From CAYFLR01 sp964343805 (lineage in GTDB: Bacteria > Bdellovibrionota_B > Oligoflexia > CAYFLR01): DNA of 64,000 nt. Below, one piece after another: positions 55,060-62,625 of this stretch. The position numbers and the translations under genes are program-made. The stretch is taken from positions 62,001-126,000 of the forward strand of contig CAYFLR010000007.1 in assembly GCA_964343805.1 (NCBI GenBank), written 5' to 3'. The notes under the pieces were generated by a model. The model was not told where the DNA came from and made no database searches. It saw nothing but the letters and a program-made list of their open reading frames with translations. Position 1 is the stretch's first letter. Every line of letters begins with the position of its first letter.

Positions 55060-56706
55060 ATGTTTTTATCTAAGATAATGATATTTTTTACCTTTCTATT
55101 TGTATTGACTCACTGTGCCCAAAAGGAATCAGATGTAAAATTTGTGGCTCTAGAACAAGACAAGAGGAAGAATCAGACTCAAAGGGAATTAGTGGCCTTT
55201 GACTCTGATAATTTTCTTATTCATGACCTCGATGATGGAATCACTGTTCAGTTAGTCCTTGATGATTGTGTGGATGAGGATGCTGCCAAGGATTTTGTGG
55301 AGCGCGCCATCTTCACCTGGATGGATCTATTTCAAGAAGCCATTGATGAAGGTAGAGTCTCTCCTTCCGAGCCTATTAAGAGAGAAGTTGAATTTGTTGG
55401 GAACTGGAGTATCACCGAGGATTTTGAACTCTATCTAAAATGTGAAGAGGGAAGAGCCTTTTTTCATGGGGGATTGGATGTGGGAGTCTCACCTTGGATC
55501 CATCTCTATATCGGTAAAACCGAATATTATGCAGCCGGCAATGAATTTTTAGATGGAAAGTTTTCCATGAGTACCCTACTTCATGAACTAGGACACGCTT
55601 TTGGTCTTGGGGATACTTATATTTTAGACAGTGATGGGAGTCCTACCTCTTCTCAATCTAAGCATAATGTTTCTACGGGTGGTAGTGATAGAACTGTCGG
55701 CAGTCAACCCCTCTCATTGATGAATGATTCTTATAATAATTTAAAACCAGGAGAGGATGAGAAAGCAGGTATGGTTTGGCTTTATAAATATTATGTATCT
55801 AAAGAGATTACGAGTTTAGATGAGTGTATCTCTGGATACTATTATGAAGAAGCCACTGGAGGTTGTTTGCCTGGAGAACCCACTCCCACTCCTCAGCCGA
55901 AACAGGTAGATCCAGATTCTCAGGAACCAGTAGTGGAAACAAATGACCAAGATCCGGATATAGAAACAGATACTTCTACTGAAACTTCAACAATTGATCA
56001 AAAACCGGTTGATACCTCCCCCATTGAAATTCCAGAGGAAGTGATTTGCGAAAAACCGACTAATATACCAACAGACGCCTATAATAAAGAAAACCCAAGA
56101 GTAATGGAAGCCATCTTAAAGTGCTTAGATAAGGAATTATTAGGAGCCAGTTTTTATAGAGCGGTTTGTTTAAAAGCTCCAGACCATGAAAAGGATCACT
56201 GTATTGAACATGCTTTAAGCAAGTATGTACTCCATTATATGGATGTCCCTAACGTTTCAAAAATAATTTGGAGAAGAGCTCCTGAAATAAAGGACTACTA
56301 CTTCTATTTTTCCGTGGAAGGGACCGCTTGGATGCAGGACTTTGCTCGGACCAAGTGGAATATGCAACCTATTACCGGCACAGACAATAATTCAGATAGT
56401 AGTGGTGATGGTACCGTTACTTTGAATCCTCCATTAATGACCGCAGTCACTGCTTGTGTGCTCAATGTGAGGGAGCGTCCTACCACTGCAAGTAGTAAAA
56501 TGGGGCGTCTAGCAGTGGGGTATAAACCCACCATTCAGGGTCGAAATCGCTACTACTATATGGTGGATGCCAGACAAGAAGTGGATGGGGTTTTCTGGTA
56601 TCGAATTCACTCCAATGATACAGATGTGAGTAATGGTTGGGTGCATGGCGGTTACATTTGGACCAGCTTGTCTTCCCAAGATCCCGTATTTCCTAATTGT
56701 AACTAA
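55060..56706 (+). CDS. Lipoprotein metalloprotease (matrixin-like) with SH3 domain
   Basis: The lipoprotein signal ends in LTHCAQ. Near residue 175 stands LLHELGHAFGLGDTY, the metzincin-type HExxHxxGxxD zinc motif, and a Met-turn-like SLMNDSYNN follows. The middle is a Pro/Thr/Asp-rich linker (PTPTPQPKQVDPDSQ), and the C-terminal part has an SH3b domain (VLNVRERPTTASSKMGRL ... WYRIH ... GWVHGGYIW). It is a cell-surface or periplasmic protease that could bind peptidoglycan. The ATG at 55060 has TAGGAG 6 nt upstream; the ATG at 55054 is too close to it. It overlaps the convergent gene by 4 bp. Confidence 0.85.
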   Translation: MFLSKIMIFFTFLFVLTHCAQKESDVKFVALEQDKRKNQTQRELVAFDSDNFLIHDLDDGITVQLVLDDCVDEDAAKDFVERAIFTWMDLFQEAIDEGRVSPSEPIKREVEFVGNWSITEDFELYLKCEEGRAFFHGGLDVGVSPWIHLYIGKTEYYAAGNEFLDGKFSMSTLLHELGHAFGLGDTYILDSDGSPTSSQSKHNVSTGGSDRTVGSQPLSLMNDSYNNLKPGEDEKAGMVWLYKYYVSKEITSLDECISGYYYEEATGGCLPGEPTPTPQPKQVDPDSQEPVVETNDQDPDIETDTSTETSTIDQKPVDTSPIEIPEEVICEKPTNIPTDAYNKENPRVMEAILKCLDKELLGASFYRAVCLKAPDHEKDHCIEHALSKYVLHYMDVPNVSKIIWRRAPEIKDYYFYFSVEGTAWMQDFARTKWNMQPITGTDNNSDSSGDGTVTLNPPLMTAVTACVLNVRERPTTASSKMGRLAVGYKPTIQGRNRYYYMVDARQEVDGVFWYRIHSNDTDVSNGWVHGGYIWTSLSSQDPVFPNCN

Positions 56707-58190
56707 TTTTTACTTTTCCACCTCTTACTCATCTCTACGCATTTTCGCCCAAAAATACTCATGCGCGGAGTCCTCTTCTCTGGTGGGGGATTGAAGTGAG
56801 AAGTTACTTTCAATAAGGCTTGAAACACCAAATCATTTTTTAGACTTTGCATTTGTCTGCTTCTGCTTTGAAAAAATATTCGTAATGAGGAATCCTTATC
56901 TAAGGACTCTTCTATAAATCTAACCGTTTCTTTAATCTGAATCGTTTCAGGCAAGTTAGAATTAATTGCTTCGCTTATGTAGTGAAGTTTCTTTAACTCG
57001 GGATGTCTTAGTTCTGCGGCCAGGGCCTCTTGGTTTTTCATTTCCATCTTTAAACTAATGGCTGAAATATAAGGGAGGCCCAGGAGTTCCATTAAATGTT
57101 TGGTTCCTTTTCCCGAAATCAAGGGAGGAAGAGTTGCCAGATGAAAGAATTGATTAAATACATCTTGCGGGGTTTGTCCTACGTTTACCAATCGAATCTC
57201 ATGACCCCCAGTGTTATTAAGTTTATTAGCAAGATTTGGATCATTTAACTCTAAAAAGCTCACTCGTCCTTTTAAGTCGGGGTGGCTTTCCATAAGGGTT
57301 TTCATTTGGGCTAATTGATTCTCTTGTAGAGTGGCCACAAGGGGAATTGTGAGTCCTTTAGGAAAGCGAGAGGGCTGCCTGTTTTGGATTTCAATCAGTG
57401 ATCTCATCAGAATTTCTCTTCCCTTATCACCGAATTCGATACGATCAGCTCCATACCACGGCATACTATCAAACTCCGCAAGGTGCTCAAAAAGTTGATG
57501 AAGCTGTTTTCCCCTCCGATTATAATCGGAAGGTTCTAGTTTTTGTTCTAGCAAACGATCCCAATGAGTTACCTCAGGAACTTGAACCAGCGGTCCGAGT
57601 TCAAATAGTTCGGGGAGATAATTGGTTCTCTCTTTGGTTACAAAAGCGCTCTCCACGCTCCATCCCGCCGGATTAAGTAATAGGAAGTTGTCGGTATTTA
57701 AGAAGAAGGGTGGAGTGTAAGAGTCTGTTCCACCGCATACTGTAAGTGCATGCCGCTCCACCATCTTCTGATTGTACCTTGTTTTAAATTTAGAGGCACC
57801 ATAGACGGTTACTTTTTGAGACTTGTCAATAAAAGGTGTTTTTCCATGGATGGTAGCATCAAAGCCAGGAAAAAGAATTTCCATTTTCTTTTGCTGATGA
57901 TGGAGATGATCCCTTGCAAAAACCACTTCAAATTCTCCGTTGAACCCTAGATGGCGTAGCCTTTTCATTACCAGGAGGCTTCCCGACTGGTGACCCATGC
58001 CAGGGGTGGCATCTACCCAAACTCGAATAACTTTAAAAGAGCTAAGCATAGCCTGGATTGAATTTCTTTCTGTTCTCCATTGATCTGTTGGTAGGGAACC
58101 TACCTCATGAGCCAAGAGCAAAGGAGTGGGAATGATGACAAGCCACAAGGAAAGCAAAATTAAATAGATGATTTTTGAAAGCGCGGTCAT
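56703..58190 (-). CDS. Exported or membrane-anchored protein with GT-B glycosyltransferase-like features
   Basis: An N-terminal hydrophobic segment (IIYLILLSLWLVIIPTPLLL) is a signal peptide or anchor. The body has features of GT-B glycosyltransferases: a Gly-rich turn after the first strand (DATPGMGHQSGSLLVMKRL) and, near residue 375, SGKGTKHLMELLGLPYI, which resembles the nucleotide-binding G-G-x-x-x-x-E/L pattern of GT-B C-domains. A GT-B fold outside the cytoplasm would be unusual as nucleotide sugars are absent there. I hold the family open. No ribosome-binding site is evident. Confidence 0.55.
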   Translation of the reverse strand: MTALSKIIYLILLSLWLVIIPTPLLLAHEVGSLPTDQWRTERNSIQAMLSSFKVIRVWVDATPGMGHQSGSLLVMKRLRHLGFNGEFEVVFARDHLHHQQKKMEILFPGFDATIHGKTPFIDKSQKVTVYGASKFKTRYNQKMVERHALTVCGGTDSYTPPFFLNTDNFLLLNPAGWSVESAFVTKERTNYLPELFELGPLVQVPEVTHWDRLLEQKLEPSDYNRRGKQLHQLFEHLAEFDSMPWYGADRIEFGDKGREILMRSLIEIQNRQPSRFPKGLTIPLVATLQENQLAQMKTLMESHPDLKGRVSFLELNDPNLANKLNNTGGHEIRLVNVGQTPQDVFNQFFHLATLPPLISGKGTKHLMELLGLPYISAISLKMEMKNQEALAAELRHPELKKLHYISEAINSNLPETIQIKETVRFIEESLDKDSSLRIFFQSRSRQMQSLKNDLVFQALLKVTSHFNPPPEKRTPRMSIFGRKCVEMSKRWKSKN

Positions 58191-58340
58191 TTAATTATTC
58201 TACCCGATCTTCCTATCAGAGACAAAATGATCTGCCCTCTTTTAATCACTTTTTAATAATCAAGTTATTGCTTTAATTGAAAAATTTATTCATAATTATA
58301 AGACACATCTTTTAAAACAACTATTAGCTGGAGGGGTAAA

Positions 58341-58979
58341 GTGAGAAGACTTGTATATCTAGTTGGAATTATAGGTTTATTTTGGTGTGGTAATATATTT
58401 GCTGGTGGGTGTGAATCCACCCCAGTGAATTTTTGTTCACAGCACTTCCTAGATTTCATTAAAGGGCAAACAGGAGATCCTGAAATTAAAAAAATTATCA
58501 ACATGAGTGATAAGATGGTGGCAATGGTAGATGATGCCGTTAAATACGCCACCAAAGAGGGTAAACAAAAGGCTTTAAAAACATTTATGGATAAGACTCC
58601 CAACACTCGTTTTCAGCAAGGTGAGCTCTATCTTTATACTTACGACTTTAAAGGGACGGTAATTTCCCATGGAGCTAAACCCCATTTAGTGGGAAAAAAT
58701 ATTTGGAAATTACAAGATAAGCGTGGAAAACTGTTGATTCAAGCACTCACCAAATGCGCAGAAAATAAAAATGGAGGCTACGTCCTTTACTACTGGCCTC
58801 ATCCTCAAAAACCTTCTCAGATATTAATGAAGCTGGGTTTTGTAAAGCCAGTTATAGCAAAAGGAAAACCAGAAAATTACTGGACTGGCTCAGGTATTTA
58901 TCTCAATAGCAAAACTGAATCCGAATTTAAAAAGTACCTAGCCAAGAAAAACTTATCCTTTGAAAAGAAATGTAAGTAA
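58341..58979 (+). CDS. Periplasmic single-Cache (sCache_2) sensor protein
   Basis: A signal peptide (hydrophobic residues 5-20, cleavage after IFA) leads a soluble Cache domain with no transmembrane anchor. The family pattern is clear: ELYLYTYDFKGTVISHGAKP, then HLVGKNIWKLQDKRGKLLIQ, GGYVLYYWPHPQ, and YWTGSGIYL near the end. Two pairs of Cys lie in the mature protein. Start is GTG with GGAGGGG upstream. The next gene, 50 nt on, is a chemoreceptor, so this may be a binding protein that reports to it (inference). Confidence 0.85.
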   Translation: MRRLVYLVGIIGLFWCGNIFAGGCESTPVNFCSQHFLDFIKGQTGDPEIKKIINMSDKMVAMVDDAVKYATKEGKQKALKTFMDKTPNTRFQQGELYLYTYDFKGTVISHGAKPHLVGKNIWKLQDKRGKLLIQALTKCAENKNGGYVLYYWPHPQKPSQILMKLGFVKPVIAKGKPENYWTGSGIYLNSKTESEFKKYLAKKNLSFEKKCK

Positions 58980-58992
58980 TACTTAACATCGG

Positions 58993-59013
58993 GGGGCAAA
59001 AGAACTTTGCCCC
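58993..59013 (+). promoter_or_regulatory. Strong hairpin between the Cache and chemoreceptor genes
   Basis: GGGGCAAA (58993-59000) pairs perfectly with TTTGCCCC (59006-59013) across a 5-nt loop. There is no run of T on either side, so it is not a typical terminator. It lies 17 nt before the chemoreceptor ATG and could set the ratio of the two products by protecting the upstream mRNA. Confidence 0.5.
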
Positions 59014-59029
59014 AATAAAAGGGTGATGG

Positions 59030-60583
59030 ATGATTGAACTGTTTCTCCGCAGAAGTTTTTTATTTAAGCTTTTGGCGGTTCCTTTTTTTATTTTGACCAT
59101 TTTACTTGGCCTCTCATTTTACTCCTATTATGGCTTAAATACTGAAAGGGTTTTGATTCACGATTATCATAATAATACTTTTAGGGCTTATACGGACCTG
59201 TCTAAGATTTTTGAAAATGCCACGGTCAATCACTCTGGTATTTATAAAGCGTTGAACTGGGCTTATATGTCCGTTGAGCCAGAAAAAATTGCAGAATACT
59301 CTAATGGAATGATTGAAAAGCTAAGGAAGATCTCCAATCTCTATAGTGCTGCAAAGCTAAGTTTCCAGAGTAAAAAGGAGCGTGATCTCTATTTAAAATT
59401 GCAAAAACAATACAAGCAATATTTAGATACCTATATCGAAGCGATGAATATGATTCAAATCGATCGGAATCTATCTAGCATGGCGGTGGAAAGTGCGGAA
59501 GAAAATTTTAAAACTTTTAGTGGCACCGCTCTCAAATTACTGTCTATCAAGCGGGCCAATGCCAATGAGACTTATGACAATCTGCAAAAAAATATTGATC
59601 GTATTTTGACTATCTTTTCTGCTGCCGCTATTTTCTCCATTATTATCTCTGTGGTGATCGCTCTATTTTTTGGAAATCTTCTTTCCAGGCAGTTAACAGT
59701 CATTATTGAAGCCGGGAGAGGAGTGGCCGAAAAATTACGAGGTTCTGCCCACACCCTCAATGACAACACGGTTAATATTATCAAGTCTTTGGAGACGCAA
59801 GTGGTGGCAATGCGAGATGCGGCTTGTACCGTGACGGAGCTCTTTTCTACCGTAAAAAACAATACGGAAAAATCTATCAGTGCCAATAATAAATCTGAAT
59901 CCAGTAAGCAGGAAGCGGACATTGGAATGCAGTCTATTCAAGAGTTGGTGGTTTCAATGCATATGATCACTCAATCATATAACAGCATTACCGACTTAAC
60001 CGATGTGATCCGTCAAATTGCTGATAAAACTAAAGTCATTAATGATATCGTTTTTGAAACCAAGATTCTCTCCTTTAACGCCTCCATTGAAGCAGCTAAA
60101 GCCGGTCATCATGGAAGAGGGTTTGCCGTGGTGGCAGAAGAAATGGCTAAACTAGCTAAACTGAGTGGTGACTCTGCTCAGAGCATTTCCATGATTTTAG
60201 ATGAGTCTTTGGATAAAACCGAAAGAATTATTAAAAACTCTCAACGGACGGTTCAAGATGGGAATGCCAATGTAGAGAACTGTAAAAAGGTATTTCATTC
60301 CATCATTAATAATGTGAATATTATTGCTCAGCAAATGTCACATATAACTAATGGATCGAGAGATCAAGAAGAGCGAATTAAACTGATCAATGATAATATT
60401 GCTAAGATCAATCACCTCAGTCAAAATAATTTTCAGAACCTAAATAATGCTCAGACCTTGGTTAAGGAGCTGCAAATTCAGGGTAAAAATATGAACAGTG
60501 TGGTGGGTTATTTAATTGGTATTTTAAGAGGGATCAATTTAAAAATGAATTCCACTTCCACTAAACAATTACCTGCCGCTTAG
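59030..60583 (+). CDS. Methyl-accepting chemotaxis protein
   Basis: A 517-residue chemoreceptor. Membrane helix 1 (about 13-32), a helical extracytoplasmic sensor of about 160 residues (four-helix-bundle type), and helix 2 (about 193-216). The signalling domain has the conserved tip: IADKTKVINDIVFETKILSF, then NASIEAAKAGHHGRGFAVVA and EEMAKLAKLSGDSAQ. The canonical order of the tip differs slightly: the site reads FETKILSFNASIEAAKAG instead of Q-T-N-L-L-A-L-N-A-A-I-E-A-A-R-A-G. No pentapeptide tether is present. Sits behind the Cache protein gene and a hairpin. Its end overlaps the convergent zinc-ribbon gene by 4 bp. Confidence 0.93.
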   Translation: MIELFLRRSFLFKLLAVPFFILTILLGLSFYSYYGLNTERVLIHDYHNNTFRAYTDLSKIFENATVNHSGIYKALNWAYMSVEPEKIAEYSNGMIEKLRKISNLYSAAKLSFQSKKERDLYLKLQKQYKQYLDTYIEAMNMIQIDRNLSSMAVESAEENFKTFSGTALKLLSIKRANANETYDNLQKNIDRILTIFSAAAIFSIIISVVIALFFGNLLSRQLTVIIEAGRGVAEKLRGSAHTLNDNTVNIIKSLETQVVAMRDAACTVTELFSTVKNNTEKSISANNKSESSKQEADIGMQSIQELVVSMHMITQSYNSITDLTDVIRQIADKTKVINDIVFETKILSFNASIEAAKAGHHGRGFAVVAEEMAKLAKLSGDSAQSISMILDESLDKTERIIKNSQRTVQDGNANVENCKKVFHSIINNVNIIAQQMSHITNGSRDQEERIKLINDNIAKINHLSQNNFQNLNNAQTLVKELQIQGKNMNSVVGYLIGILRGINLKMNSTSTKQLPAA

Positions 60584-61041
60584 ATCTTATAAAACTCTTT
60601 CGTCAGTCTCTCTAATTGCTCTTCATTGATTTCACCTTGCAAGAGTTTGCGAAAGAGGTCTCTCAAGAAAAGGCTGCTTTTTTCTTTGTCTAAGCCCTCT
60701 TCCACTAATTTGGATAGAATCCGATTAAAAAGTTTTCGATAGTATTTGGACTCTCTATCTTCTCCTCTCCTATCTTTGCCTAGGATGCAAAGAGTGGTGC
60801 CACATTCACAATTCATATAATTAGCGAGTACCAACTCTTGCCCTGTGGGAGTAATAACCTTAGAAAAAATGTTAGCCTCATAGCTGGCAAGTTGCCCGAG
60901 ATTTCCGGTGGCGGCTAAAGTGACTTCCACTAAATCCTCAAATGTTTCAAATTCTTTCTGACACTTTGGACAAGTGCGAGGAAAGGAATCCTGGTTAATC
61001 AGTTCGAAGCCATTGAGAATTTCGTGTTTTAAATCAAAGAT
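60580..61041 (-). CDS. Zinc-ribbon protein of unknown function, start codon non-canonical
   Basis: The readable frame from GTG 60930 gives 116 residues, but it is open upstream to an AAGGAG at 61055-61050. In that extra part stands RTCPKCQKEFETFEDL, whose CPKC pair complements CECGTTLC near the middle (NYMNCECGTTLCILG): together a four-Cys zinc-binding site. The first codon at a suitable distance (8 nt) after AAGGAG is ATC at 61041; no ATG, GTG or TTG lies in frame there. So the gene either starts with a rare codon or carries a base error. The tail is helical and charged (RDLFRKLLQGEINEEQL). It begins 12 nt after the phosphatase gene. Confidence 0.6.
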   Translation of the reverse strand: MFDLKHEILNGFELINQDSFPRTCPKCQKEFETFEDLVEVTLAATGNLGQLASYEANIFSKVITPTGQELVLANYMNCECGTTLCILGKDRRGEDRESKYYRKLFNRILSKLVEEGLDKEKSSLFLRDLFRKLLQGEINEEQLERLTKEFYKI

Positions 61042-61053
61042 ACTGTTATCTCC

Positions 61054-62202
61054 TTACTTACTCTGCCTTTCATATTTATAAATCACTTTCCCTTCCATAT
61101 TAAAAAACTCTATTTGGTATTTATAGGGAGTGATATTCATAATAGCAAACCCGCGATCATTTAACCGGTATTTCTCTTCAAAATCTCTGCTTTGAGTCAC
61201 ATTGAATTCCAATGCGTATCTCCACCACTCAGGGACTTTTCCAGCGGCACCTTGAATAAACTGATCGAAATTCTTGACCTTAATATGCTCTTGGTGATGG
61301 TCATGACCGCTAAAGAGTCCATGTAATTGGCACTTTTTAATAAGTGGATCCATAACCTTCCAGAGCTTAGGTTCACTCCCTCTGAAGCCGGTTGAGTACA
61401 TAGGGTGATGCCCAAAAATAAACTTCCAACCTTCGTTCTTACACAATCTTTTTTTCATCTCTTCAATTTGAGTATTATCTTGCTTTTTAATTAGGGTATT
61501 GGTGTCGCTCCCGAATATATGCAGCCAAGGGGGGAGATGGGGTATGGAGTAATATCTTTGTGGCATTCGCCAACGAGGGCTAAACCAAGTGTAATCGATT
61601 TGAGATGTGGTGTTCGCTCGGTAATCATGGTTTCCTAAGATAGTCCAAAAGTCAAACCGACCAAAGGGTTCATAGGCATTCTCAAATTTAGTGCGATATT
61701 GTGAATCAAAAGCATGATGTGTTCCATCTGGATAAATGTTGTCACCTAACATGAGGGCAAAATCACACTCCCTCTGTTGACAAGCTCGATACATGGTTTG
61801 ACCCAATTGGTACTGTGGTTTTTTGCCCGTACCTGAGTCTCCAAACAAGAGAATCGTAATAACCCTTTTATGGGCTAGATTTGGGTTACCTATGGGTAAG
61901 CAGAGTTGCATAGGATGAGATTTTCCTGGAAAGTGGAGAGTCGGGCTCTCTTTTTTTTGTAACCATGAATCACAAAAAGAATGAGAGGAATTACGGAAGG
62001 GAAGTGCTTTTGGGCATGGGAGCTTTTTTATAAGTTTCCCTTTGTGATCTTTAATTTGACAAATTTGATTTTGAAAAAGTGGGTCCTCTTCCAAAGGAAG
62101 TGAGTAACCCTCAGCTTTTTGGTCATAAGTGTTAACAGTGACACATGAGCTATTTAGCAGTAGAAAAATTATAAGGTAAAAAAAGGATTGAAGGATTTGC
62201 AT
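61054..62202 (-). CDS. Metallophosphoesterase lipoprotein (purple acid phosphatase-like)
   Basis: The lipoprotein signal ends in LLNSSCVTVN. The five metal motifs are all present: ILLFGDSGTG (GDxG), FALMLGDNIYPDG (GDNxY), ILGNHDYR (GNHD), FIFGHHPMY (GHH) and LFSGHDHHQEHI (GHxH). It should be a dinuclear-metal phosphatase anchored in the outer membrane or periplasm, of the tartrate-resistant purple acid phosphatase kind; the substrate is likely to be phosphomonoesters or nucleotides. The next gene on this strand, the zinc-ribbon protein, begins right after the stop, and the MTH938-like gene lies 18 nt upstream, so it is in a minus-strand operon. Confidence 0.9.
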   Translation of the reverse strand: MQILQSFFYLIIFLLLNSSCVTVNTYDQKAEGYSLPLEEDPLFQNQICQIKDHKGKLIKKLPCPKALPFRNSSHSFCDSWLQKKESPTLHFPGKSHPMQLCLPIGNPNLAHKRVITILLFGDSGTGKKPQYQLGQTMYRACQQRECDFALMLGDNIYPDGTHHAFDSQYRTKFENAYEPFGRFDFWTILGNHDYRANTTSQIDYTWFSPRWRMPQRYYSIPHLPPWLHIFGSDTNTLIKKQDNTQIEEMKKRLCKNEGWKFIFGHHPMYSTGFRGSEPKLWKVMDPLIKKCQLHGLFSGHDHHQEHIKVKNFDQFIQGAAGKVPEWWRYALEFNVTQSRDFEEKYRLNDRGFAIMNITPYKYQIEFFNMEGKVIYKYERQSK

Positions 62203-62220
62203 GGTATCCTTTTAAGAGGC

Positions 62221-62625
62221 CTAGCAGGTAGCATGAGCTAATAAAGCTACATTTTTTCCCTCTCGGTTCAAGTTATTATAACTTTGACATGCCTTTGGAG
62301 TTTTTTCAATAATTACTGTACCGATTCCTTTCTCTCTGAGTTGATTTACAACTTCTACTGGAACTATGAAGGCTCCATAGGTACCTGCACCGATCACCAA
62401 AATTTCAATTGTTAAGGTTTCAATCGGATGGAAGATCATTTCTAGGCTAGCTTCGTGCCCTTTTCTTTGAGGCCAGGCCGAGACCTTATTTTGATGAACA
62501 AGAATATCTTTTCCTGCTCCTTGCCCTTTACGGTGGGTTTCCCCAGCAATAGTGAATTCACCGAATTTAAAAGACTCAATAGGCTCACCTTGTAAGATGT
62601 TTTGATTCATACTATTTATTACCAT
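62221..62625 (-). CDS. MTH938/DUF498-family protein
   Basis: A small protein of 134 residues. The family core is visible: EILVIGAGTYGAFIVPVEVV, REKGIGTVIIEKTPKACQSY and NNLNREGKNVALLAHATC. The family includes archaeal MTH938 and mitochondrial NDUFAF3, with no defined enzyme activity in bacteria. It overlaps the upstream gene (62612 onward) by 14 bp and the phosphatase gene follows, so all four minus-strand genes from 64000 down to 60580 form one operon. Confidence 0.85.
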   Translation of the reverse strand: MVINSMNQNILQGEPIESFKFGEFTIAGETHRKGQGAGKDILVHQNKVSAWPQRKGHEASLEMIFHPIETLTIEILVIGAGTYGAFIVPVEVVNQLREKGIGTVIIEKTPKACQSYNNLNREGKNVALLAHATC

